Shown: piece by piece, positions 55,582-64,000 of the stretch
Numbering within the stretch: position 1 is the stretch's first letter
Layout of the letters: every line of letters begins with the position of its first letter
Assembly (NCBI GenBank): GCA_958295665.1
Contig: OY282558.1
Span: 309,848,092-309,912,091, forward strand
Direction of reading: 5' to 3'
DNA length: 64,000 nucleotides
Source of the DNA: Tipula vernalis
Lineage: Eukaryota; Arthropoda; Insecta; Diptera; Tipulidae
The notes under the pieces: generated by a model
Seen by the model: the letters and a program-made list of their open reading frames with translations, nothing else
The model's database searches: none
Told to the model about the DNA's origin: nothing
Made by a program: the position numbers and the translations under genes

Positions 55582-55892
55582 GAGACATAACGCTGTTTTT
55601 GTATGGGCAAATTTGGACTCATTTTTTTGACCTTGTTTTGCGGTTTGCCGAAGGTAAGAGAAAGTTGGGTTATGTATTCTTTGGTTTACTGGTTTTGATT
55701 TGAAATAATAAAAATTGAGAATTCTTAACAGTGTAGCTAGTGAAATTATTTGACAAGTTTTGTTTTGACAGCATAATTTGTATTAACTACTATAATATTC
55801 AAAAATAATTATGTATGTCCAAAAAAGAAGGTAAGACGAAAAACAAATTTGGTCCACGCAATGTCTATTCTGGTTAATCTTTCTTCTGTGGT
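55582..55892 (+). mobile_element. CACAG-ended MITE, copy 3, left-truncated
   Basis: Begins at GACATAACGCTGTTTTTGTA without the CACAGAAGAAAG end and finishes with TTAATCTTTCTTCTGTG. Otherwise very close to the copies at 9858 and 15933, with a small insertion near 55640. An upstream-looking Met frame starts inside it but is not a gene. Confidence 0.82.
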
Positions 55893-55969
55893 ATTACAAA
55901 ACAAGAGAGTGAATACAAAACAAGTACATAGTTATTGTTTCATTCTTAACTGTTTAATTGTAATTAGAG

Positions 55970-57060
55970 GCTCTGCTATTTTTGACACCTCTAGATATCT
56001 TGGGGAAACAGTTGGCAGCTTGTACTGCCATACGGCTGAAATCCATCTTAATGTGGACCTGCAACAATACAGGGTACTCATCTATTTTGTGCAACAAACA
56101 AATTTCCAAGACCACCGACTATACTGTCCCGTCAATATCTTTTGACACAAAGTTCCGGACTAGGATCCCATCCAGGGAGGACTGGATGATGGGTGCAGTT
56201 TTGGAACCAGGAGTTATAAACTTCTTCACTGATGGTTCAAAACGGGACTCGAAAGTCGGGGCTGGAGTGTTCTGCGAGGAACTTCTGTTAAATCTCTCCT
56301 TTCGTCTCCCCGACTACTGTAGTATTTTTCAAGCTGAAGAAACTGCCATAAAGGAAGTCGTAGACTGGTTGAGGTATAATGTAATATCAGTTTGTGATAT
56401 TCGCATATATACGGACAGTCAGGCTGCTATTAAAGTGCTTCAATCACACCTCATCACGTCGAAAGTAGTCCAGAACTGTCTCTCATCTCATCTCTTAACG
56501 AGATGGCAGATCAGTTCAACATCCACATTTTATGGGTGCCAGGACATTTCATAAGTATAGGTAATATAAACGCCGATGAACTGGCTCGACGTGGTACAAT
56601 GGACCACTTCTCAGAAAGCAGAAAGGATATTGAAATGGCTCTTGCGGTATGCAAACTGCTGCTTCAGGAAGAAGCAAGCAAGCTGACGAATGACGGATGG
56701 TCAAGTATCACTTCTTGCGTAATAACTCGGCAGGTCTGGCCAAAGTTGGACTTGGCGAGAGCCAAACAGCTGATATCACTTCAGCGAAGTCAGATCAGTG
56801 TGGTTGTTGGAGTGATTACGGGGCACTGTCTCATAGGGAGGCATGCGATTAGACTTGGTGTCTTCTCACATGACTACTGTCGTAGTTGCGAGGACGAAGA
56901 GGAGGAAGAGACAGTACTTCATCTTCTTTGCATCTGCCCTCGTCTGGCACGAAACAGACTAAAGTTTCTTGGGGCACCCCTCTTCAAAGACCTGACGGAC
57001 CTCTGTAGGATGGACGTCAGGAGAATCCAGCGCTTTGTTAACAGCAGTTGGAGGAAATAA
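55970..57060 (+). pseudogene. Non-LTR retrotransposon 3' end with RNase H
   Basis: Two overlapping frames (55982-56554 and 56503-57060) form one C-terminal region with a single frameshift near 56480-56510. It begins ITPLDILGKQLAACTAIRLK-type post-RT sequence, then RNase H with TDGSK, IFQAEETAIKE, IYTDSQAAIK, HILWVPGH and NADELARRG; the catalytic D, E, D and D positions are all kept. Near the end CRSCEDEEEEETVLHLLCIC is a Cys/His cluster common in this group, and VRRIQRFVNSS ends the protein. I/LOA/R1-type lineage by RNase H and tail. RT and endonuclease are missing: a 5'-truncated copy. Most of the sequence is well preserved, so insertion is fairly recent. Confidence 0.9.
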
Positions 57061-57150
57061 TTATTGTGGTATGGCTACGGACCATTTTTTGTATCTATGC
57101 CTGGTACAAGTGGACCGCCACCCAAATCTAACCTAACATAACCTAACTGT
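57061..57150 (+). repeat. 3' tail of the RNase H retroelement
   Basis: The untranslated end finishes with CTAACCTAACATAACCTAAC-like repeats at 57127-57148, a common simple-repeat tail for LOA/I-type elements instead of poly-A. Confidence 0.65.
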
Positions 57151-58160
57151 TCTAATGAGAGATTCCAGTTTTTTTACACAGATTAGTTAGTTAAAAGCAC
57201 GGTTTCTTTTCTGTATTTCGATTTATTTGCCAAGACTTTCATCCTTTTGGTTTCCGTCACAAAGCTTCTTACTTCAAGTGGATAATTTTCACTGTTGATG
57301 TTACATATCTGAAGGAGTACTTTGCCATGCAGCTTGTTCTTTATTTTTTATTAGCCCACTTCCTCTTCGATGTGTATGGTGTTTCTTATTGGTGTATATT
57401 TTTGAAGATCAATATTTTGCTCTAATAGTTCACGAAAAGGTTCCAATATTCTTATTAGAGAGAGTCTTGAAGGGATTTCTTTATACGTACGACTAAGCCT
57501 AAGCTAGACTCTCGGATGACGCCGAGCCCTCCCTTACGCTCTTTACACATAACAAGACATACAACATAACAAGACCGAGGGAAAGGAAATGTATCTTAGT
57601 ATTCTAGACACCTAAGTAGTCGATAGATAGTATATTTTTTTATTTTTAGTTTTTAATGACAAGCTGTTAAGTCAGAAGATAAACACAATCAATCTCCTAG
57701 TCGGCGTTCCCCATTGGTGAATTTATTTAATTTTTTTTCCTCCACTATTTTTTCCATTGGCGGTTGTTAGAGCGGGGTAGGGGGCCGAGATTTCTTTCCA
57801 TCAACATGTTCCCAGGCGGTCACACACGTTTGTACTATCCATAGCAAATGTTGTTTGACGTTGTTGTTGAAGTTGTTGCGTCTCTCCTTCATTGTCTACT
57901 CGACCCCGTCCTTTTAATTATTGCTTCACTGACTGTCATAATAATAGGAGGGTGATCCGATGTAAGCTCTTCATTGTTTTCCATGCGAATATAGCCACCA
58001 GGGGGCTATTATGAAACTTTTTCGATCTCGAAAAATTCGAAATCCAAAACATTTAGTGGACTGGCCTAAGTGGCGTTTAGTCCACTTACCGACTGTTTAC
58101 ATCACAACAAACTCTGGAACCCCAGTGGGTGTTTTCACATTGAAGTTACCGCCAATGATT
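57151..58160. other. Repeat-derived region of unknown type
   Basis: On the minus strand 57180-57450 reads as a broken frame with FRELLEQNIDLQKYTPIRNT and LLQICNINSENYPLEVRSFV. It looks protein-like but I do not recognise the family; a retroelement gag or polyprotein part is likely. The remainder shows nothing definite. Confidence 0.35.
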
Positions 58161-58236
58161 GTAGTGTTTTTTTATTCGCTCCGGATAGCTGCTATCGAGA
58201 GCCGTCATTTTTCAAAGCCTAAATTTAAATTTGACA
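58161..58236 (+). repeat. Partial copy of MITE A end
   Basis: TTTTTTTATTCGCTCCGGAT, AGCTGCTATCGAGAGCCGTC and AAATTTAAATTTGAC match the left end of 37567-37828. It abuts the truncated jockey-like endonuclease, marking that break. Confidence 0.8.
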
Positions 58237-59700
58237 TGGCTCCCTGTTGTTAAACAGTTCTTCATAATCTCCCCTTTTCAACTTAGGTTGTGGTGGACAG
58301 TATATTGCTGATATATTTACTTCTTTGTGCTTTGTTTGAATTTTAATAGTTATAATTTGCATAGATTCAATTTCAACTTTTAATTCTTCATTGTGTTTTA
58401 TATTCACTTTAACAAGAATATCAAATCCACCTCTTGCTGAAGGGTTGCATGGTAAAATCTGTAACTACGTATTATGGCATATGACATGAGGACCTAGTGA
58501 AATGAGTTTTGGAGATTAAGCATAGATCAATTTTTTTTTAATATAAAAATATTTGCAGCTCTGGTCAGGCAGGCCATTCCCGTTTCAAATTACTATTGTA
58601 AGCGTTTGTAAATTTGTGTTTTTTATTTTCTAGTCACTTTAGGCAACGATGATTCTAGGATTTTCAATTGATCAAAAATATGTTTATTTGTCAGGACTGA
58701 TCAAGGTTTTTATTTAAAGTTCCTCTTAAAATTTGGACGTCGTTGTTATCTTTTGTTTTTGCCTCGTGACCTTGAGTCACTTGTGCATAAGTTTCTTTCC
58801 CTTGCAGGTTATATCATGCAGTTCCTTAGCCACTTCACATCCACGATAATTTGCTACCGTGTTCCTATCTAATGTGCATGTACTCGTAAAATAGTTACTA
58901 GCGCATTTGACGCGTCCTGCCACACGCACAAAGTATCTTTGAGAGTGACTGAAGCACTGATTCAATTTAGACTTTCAAACGTTAGTACGCAAAGTGGCAG
59001 CCCTCGTTTTGTGAGGACGCTATTGTCTTTATCATTTACTGTTCTCTCTGTAGTACTTCATTCAACTTTCTCAGCGTTAAGCTTAATAGATAGTTTTCTA
59101 TAAGTTTCTGAGTCTGGGACATTTACCTTCCAGTAATCGTTATTTTGCGCTACCGGCTTGAAGTATTTGTCTGTGGTTGATGTCATCAAAGCTTTGACAG
59201 TCGGATAGTTTTTGACATTAACTATGTTAATAGGTGGAAGCCGTTTTTCTCTCTTTAGTTTTTATTTTCCCTGTTGCACTGAGTTGATAAGTTACTCGAT
59301 GTTGAAGCTTGCTTTTCTTGCACAACATATTCTGGCGATAATTCTGTTTTCCTTTTCAGTCAGGGATTGCTTTTCTTCATGATCCAATAAGATTCTCTTG
59401 CCACTTCCTCTGCTTCAGTAGCTTCCGTGTTTAATGTGACATGGGTTTCTTATCGCTAGTGTCCATTGGCGATCAGATTCTGTTGCTCTTTCGAGTTCTT
59501 CTTCGTTTCAAGTCTTCATTCTCTCTCTTTAGTAAGGTAATTTCGTTACTCGGCTTTACAACTACTTCTGATAGGCTTTTTAACTGTTCATGAAGTAGGC
59601 GTTTTTCGCTTTCACCGGTTGAGTTAGTTATGTAATTGGGCAACATTTTCCCTTGTTATGTTTACATCTACTGGAGCCAAATTTGCCAAGTAGTAGCAGT
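58225..59700 (-). pseudogene. Jockey-like gag and endonuclease remnant
   Basis: Read on the minus strand, 59260-59110 gives INIVNVKNYPTVKALM and VNVPDSETYRKL, as in jockey-type gag (ORF1) proteins. 58965-58777 gives VKCASNYFTSTCTLDR and NYRGCEVAKEL, remnants of the zinc-knuckle region that ends in PANYRGC in jockey gag. 58500-58225 gives PSARGGFDILVKVNIKHNEE and VNISAIYCPPQPKLKRGDYE, the start of the apurinic-type endonuclease. 59600-59400 reads as a charged coiled coil. Stops and shifts throughout. RT is absent on this strand; the copy is cut by the MITE A fragment. Confidence 0.75.
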
Positions 59701-60100
59701 ATTTGTAGTGTTATCTGTCGTAGCTGCCAAGTGCACCACTGCTGAGACATTATGGTCGTTGGATTTCGGCGACTAATAATTTTTGTGAGATTGATTTTTA
59801 GCGGGTTTAAATATTCGCCTCGAATAAGTTGTAGTTGTTATTTTTTTGTATTGTTTAATGATTTTGGTTTAGTTTCTGAAAATTCTGTTCATTTTATAAA
59901 AAGGAAATTTATTTTTATTGAATTGGAAACTTTGCTTAAGCGCTTCGTTTATTTAATGAACACTTTCAAAGTCACATGCATTTGTTTAAAATTTTCCTTA
60001 ATGCAAAATTTAATTTTTTCTACAATATTAATTTTATCAAGAAAAATGAATCTCTTTTTTATTAATTTACAACAATAAAAAAACTGACACTCTTTTCGTT
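59701..60100. other. No gene recognised
   Basis: A 108-codon plus frame (59752-60078) is hydrophobic and AT-driven with no motif; not called. Confidence 0.4.
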
Positions 60101-63074
60101 GGCCCCGCGAGAGCTTAGGTACACACTCTACACACTAGTATTGTTATTTAACTAAATTAAATGAACATTTTCAGATCAGGCCTCGATATTAAGGAAGTAG
60201 AAACATTTCATATCCATCATAATTAATTCGATTTTGTACCTTGACAAATAAAAATAAACAAATAAATAAATAAAACAACATAGGGTATTCCTAATTATTT
60301 TTCATTTATTTTTAAGATATAAGTTACGTTTTTTTATAAATAATAATTGTTACACATTCAATTAAAATTTTGCATCTTTATTTTTTTCAGTAATATTATA
60401 TAAAATAAAAATATGTAAGTTTTTTTTTTTAAATTTATTCATTATATATGATTTATGTTTATGTTTAAAATGAAATATCAATTTATATTATATCAATGAC
60501 TTTCTTAATTGAGTTTTTTTTATATGAATATAATATAATTATGTTTTTGTCGTTTATATTATAAACTATTGAATCTCTTTTTAATTTGTTTAAATTACGT
60601 AAAAATAATTTAATAATAATAATTAGTTACTTGTATAATATTATTTTTTTTTTTTAATTTTAATATTTATATATGTATATATATATATTAGTTTTTTTAT
60701 TATAAAAAAAATAACACACACCGCACGAGCCTGCCTCATATTTCTCTCTATTTGTATTTTTTTAATTTTTATTATTTTAATTTAAAATAGTAGTATTATT
60801 TTTTGTTTTTTATTTTTTTATATCATCATTGTTATATATTATATATATATTTTTTAATAATTAAATAACTCACCCTATTTTTTTTTTATTTATCGAAAAA
60901 CAAAAAAACAATAATGTTTTGCTATTAATTATTGTTTCTTTTTAAATATTTAATTTTTGAGTAAAAATTCTTTAAATTTTCTGTTAGTAATTTTTATTTT
61001 ATTTTTAATTTTTTAAATTTTCATCAAATAAATTTATTCAGTTTTCTGAGTTTTTTCTTTTTGGTTTTTTAATTTTAATAATTTTTTTTTTTATGTGATT
61101 TTTTTGTTATTTAAAAATACAAAATATATATTCTTTATTAATATCGATAATAAATTATTTGAAAATCTTGCAAAGAGTTTAAATCATAATAATTAGAATA
61201 ATAAGAAAAATAAATATAACTCAAATATTTCTTTAACAAAAGATTTTTTAAATTTTATGATATACATATGTAAACATGTATGACATCACGTCATTATTAT
61301 TATTAATTTTATTGTTATTAAGTCCACCTTATTGTGTAAGAATTAGACTAACCAAGAACTATTGTATCTCAATAATTATAGCAGAAAGTTGTAATCTACT
61401 GGTTGGGCCATATTTGAAATAAACATTAGGTAAAGTTGTGAATTTTTCCAATGGCTTCTAAAAATTAGCTAGCTTTGTTACAAGAAGTCTGAAGAAATTT
61501 GTTTGACACAAACAAACTTAATGGCAGTATGGTGTATGTAGTTACATACTCGTAACTTATATATTAGAAAAATGGTACCGGCCTCGATATGGGATTTGCC
61601 TATAATTCTACACAATTGGGTTTTTATAATGGTTTAAATTAAATTTCCAACAACCATATTCCATACTTGAATCTGAATTCTTTTAAAATTTATTGAGCGT
61701 GCAATTTAAAATTTATATATGTAGCTCAGTGTAGTGATTTATTAGTTTGGTCCCAATATATTGATATAACAATCCTATCGTTGAGAATGACATTCCCATT
61801 TATTTTGAAATTGCATAAACCATAAACCAATAAATAAATACTATATTAAGCTAATTGGTTCGTCTCAATAATAATAATAATAATAATAATAAAATAAAAA
61901 AATATAATTTATTTGTATATAATATATTATAATTTCGAATATATAATTTTTAAAACTAAAATTGTTTAACAATATACGTGTTGTTTATTCTTAATATTAA
62001 GTCTTTTAAATTTGTTTTTAAATTTATTATTTAAAACACGATGAATTCGCGTAAAATTTTATAATAATTAAGACGAACCAATTAAAATAATATTTTTTAT
62101 ATATGAATCATTTAAAAATTTAAAAAATCTTTTTTATTGTAAATCAAATAACAAACAAAATTAAAATCGCATTCACAATGCATAATCTGTGTGTAGCTGG
62201 TACTGTTGGAATATTGTAGATGCGGGAGTTGCACATTCCAATTATGATAAAAACTTTATTTTCATATTTTTTGTTTTATCTTGGCACTACCCACAAAACA
62301 AAAAAAAAAAAAACGGGCAAAAAACACAAATTAGTTAAAAAATAATAAATTTCACCATCCAGCATCTTACCATAATTGCAAAAAATAAAAATAAAACGAA
62401 AAACACAAATAAAAAGAAAATATAAGGAAACCAAAATCCAAACAATTTTCCATTTTATTACAATTAAAATCATATCGCTATTAAACTAAATAAAATCTAA
62501 ATTATTACAATTAAAATAATAAGAATAAAACAAAAGGTTATCTTTTGGTATTAAGTTGTATTTTGTTTTTGTATTGTACAAAATTAACTTGAACGTAAAT
62601 TCAATCGGTTATATACGTACGTATAACGTAATCTCCAAATAGTCATTTTGTTTGACAACCTCTGGTAATTTACAAAAAAAAAAAAAAAAAATATGGTAAT
62701 AATGAAAATTAATAGTACAAGTATTAATAGTAGTTAACACTAAAATTGTTGTTAATCAAAACAAACTATTTACAGAAAATTGTTTTTTTATAATTAAAAG
62801 TTTTTTTGTTTGTTTTTTAAAGATAATATTTCGACGTAGCTATATTGCGAAAACGATTGAAAATAATAATAAAAAAAAAACAAAAAAAAAATATTTTAAT
62901 AAATTAAAAAACAAAGAAACAATATATAAATATGAAATGAATATTTTTTTGTTAATAATTTATTTGTTATATTTTTAGATATTTAATTTTCATTTTTTTG
63001 TTTACTTTTTTTTTTTTTTTTTTTTAAAAAAAAATTATTTAGAGAACTACGTCTGGCAGGGCGTGCGGCCTGGC
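60101..63074 (-). other. Very AT-rich DNA, probable 3' UTR of TMEM47-type gene
   Basis: Nearly 3 kb of A/T homopolymers and short repeats, including an AAT run at about 61867-61892 and TA runs near 60668-60690 and 60838-60852. No coding signal. Being directly 3' of a terminal coding exon, at least the right part is likely untranslated exon sequence; its end cannot be placed because AATAAA words are abundant. Confidence 0.45.
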
Positions 63075-63298
63075 CTAGGCTCGCATCTGTGATTCATGTA
63101 CAATTTTTCTTTCTTTATAGTAAATTTCTTCGGATTCCTTATCGCAAAGTAATAATACAACGGCACCGAATAGAAATATAGCTGCACCCCATCCAACTCC
63201 ATATGCCCATCCAAATTCCCATATTGGACGGTTACCTAAATTTAATTCAGCTGCAAAACATACTGGATAGAGTATTAGAGCTATCAATATTGATACCA
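63075..63298 (-). CDS. TMEM47/VAB-9-type claudin-like protein, last coding exon
   Basis: The terminal exon after a TTTTTCAG acceptor (AG at 63300-63299), ending in TAG. It encodes about 74 residues: SILIALILYPVCFAA as the third membrane segment, IWEFGWAYGVGWGAAIFLFG leading into the fourth, then a charged tail CDKESEEIYYKERK ending SQMRA. The L-x-LYP, EF-W-YG-WGA-IF-FG pattern and the C/D-x-x-E/Y tail match TMEM47 and nematode VAB-9, four-span PMP22/claudin proteins at cell junctions. One codon base comes from the previous exon, which lies outside the window. The acceptor is preceded by an intron containing a mariner copy. Assignment rests on this exon only. Confidence 0.82.
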
Positions 63299-63455
63299 CT
63301 GAAAAATAAAGGAATTGTTTTATTCTATTAATTTTAAAAATTAGAAATTAAAAAAAAAAAAAAAGGTTTACGATAAAATAGTTTGTTTCAATTTTCTTGA
63401 AGGAAATTACAAAAGCCGTTGAATTTTTCGATAATACTAATTTAGTCTATACATA
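63299..63455 (-). other. Intron of the TMEM47-type gene
   Basis: Starts from the 3' splice site at 63299-63300 and continues beyond the window; AT-rich, with an A-run at 63350-63364. The mariner copy begins at 63456. Confidence 0.6.
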
Positions 63456-64000
63456 CGAGGGCAAATCAAAATGTCTTGCAATATCATATGAAAAAAAGAG
63501 TGAGTGAGACAGCAATATTTTTTATTTTTCGACGTAATCTCCTTTAAGGTTTATACATTTGTTACATCGATCAATTAACTTGTCCAAGCCCTCTAAAAAA
63601 AAAGTTTTCTTTTGCTCCATAAAATATTCATTTACAACAGACTGTACTTCAGAATCACAGAATCAAAATTTCCGGCCCCTTCATTTTTTTTTCAAATTGG
63701 GAAACAGAAAGTAGTCACTGGGTGCCAAGTCTGGACTGTATGGTGGATGCGGAATTTCTACGAAGCCGCAGTCCTTTAATGCAGCTTGAGCAACTTTAGC
63801 CTTGTACACTGGTGCATTGTCGTGAAGGAGTAAGGTTTTTTTTCTAACTTTCTTTGGCCGTTTTTCCCGCATCGCTTTTTTCAATTTTCGCAAAACCTCT
63901 GCGTAATAGATGCATGTGATTGTGGTTTTCAGTGGCATATAATCAATCATCAATATCCCTTCAGCATCCCAAAAAATTGTTGCCAAAACCTTACCAGCAG
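63456..64000 (-). mobile_element. Mariner element, transposase C-terminus, off window edge
   Basis: The terminal repeat CGAGGGCAAATCAAAATGTC is preceded by TA, typical of mariner ends. The minus-strand frame 63986-63681 encodes ATIFWDAEGILMIDY, LLLHDNAPVYKAKVAQ and HPPYSPDLAPSDYFLF, the second and third catalytic blocks of DD34D mariner transposases with both Asp present. It stays open to the window edge. After LKKK the frame shifts at a run of A's (T-run near 63684-63692) and the C-terminus continues to about 63521 in another frame (VNEYFMEQKKTFFLEGLDKL). So the copy is disabled by at least one slip but otherwise young. Confidence 0.9.

Noticed and set aside
55849..56145. 98-codon frame starting at 55849
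   Set aside because: Begins in the CACAG MITE and runs in the wrong frame through the retroelement; not a gene.
59752..60078. 108-codon hydrophobic plus frame
   Set aside because: AT-rich codons give Phe/Ile/Leu runs by chance; no motif, no splice or start context.
62276..62473. 65-codon hydrophobic minus frame in AT-rich DNA
   Set aside because: Biased composition only; it lies in the probable 3' UTR of the TMEM47-type gene.

Overview
The window is a stretch of AT-rich, transposon-laden nuclear DNA from an insect, most likely a higher fly (Diptera, Brachycera). The evidence is three intact or nearly intact nuclear genes with close animal relatives, spliceosomal introns with GT/AG borders, long AT-rich intergenic DNA, and a mobile-element community (Tc1/mariner, PIF/Harbinger, jockey-like and RNase H-bearing non-LTR elements, tRNA-derived SINEs) typical of fly genomes. 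Species cannot be fixed from the sequence alone.

Host genes. All recognised host genes lie on the minus strand. (1) 5827-6693, an uninterrupted 288-residue mitochondrial dicarboxylate carrier (SLC25A10/Dic type). (2) 28743-29771, an uninterrupted 342-residue DNAJC25-type ER J-domain protein. (3) 50277-54531, a seven-exon APPBP2-type TPR protein whose exons join in frame to 601 codons plus stop. (4) 63075-63298, the last coding exon of a TMEM47/VAB-9-type claudin-like protein; the preceding intron carries a mariner copy that runs off the window. These genes are unrelated in function; they are islands in repeat DNA.

Layout. 1-5.8 kb: AT-rich DNA with a foldback, a long inverted-repeat pair and a Penelope-like RT remnant. 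5.8-6.7 kb: dicarboxylate carrier. 7-16.8 kb: no gene; several MITEs, a near-perfect 233-bp palindrome and PIF/Harbinger-like elements. 17-18.8 kb: two decayed Tc1/mariner transposases. 20.9-22.3 kb: a tRNA-derived SINE and a TIR element. 23.4-28 kb: a PIF/Harbinger element inserted in its own relative, then an inverted/tandem complex with MADF-domain remnants. 28.7-29.8 kb: DNAJC25. 30-31.7 kb: triple-nested element. 32.2-36.2 kb: a Tc1-type element with IR/DR ends carrying two independent insertions, one of which is itself three layers deep and ends in a SINE. 36.2-43 kb: further MITEs, a 2-kb element whose related empty site is visible at 42.5 kb, and a permuted inverted repeat. 43.8-46.05 kb: fragments of an ancient RNA-virus replicase (SF1 helicase region, virga/nege-like), split by a MITE. 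46.4-47.7 kb: jockey-like RT remnant. 50.3-54.5 kb: APPBP2. 55.6-59.7 kb: a MITE copy, an RNase H-bearing non-LTR 3' end, and an opposite-strand jockey-like gag/endonuclease remnant. 60-63.3 kb: AT-rich DNA, probably a long 3' UTR, and the TMEM47-type exon.

Most interesting points: the nested cassette at 32.2-36.2 kb, in which target duplications and the intact opposite TIR order the insertions; a two-copy tRNA-derived SINE family; several different short TIR elements sharing 3-bp TTA/TAA duplications and Harbinger-like protein traces; and the endogenous viral fragment.
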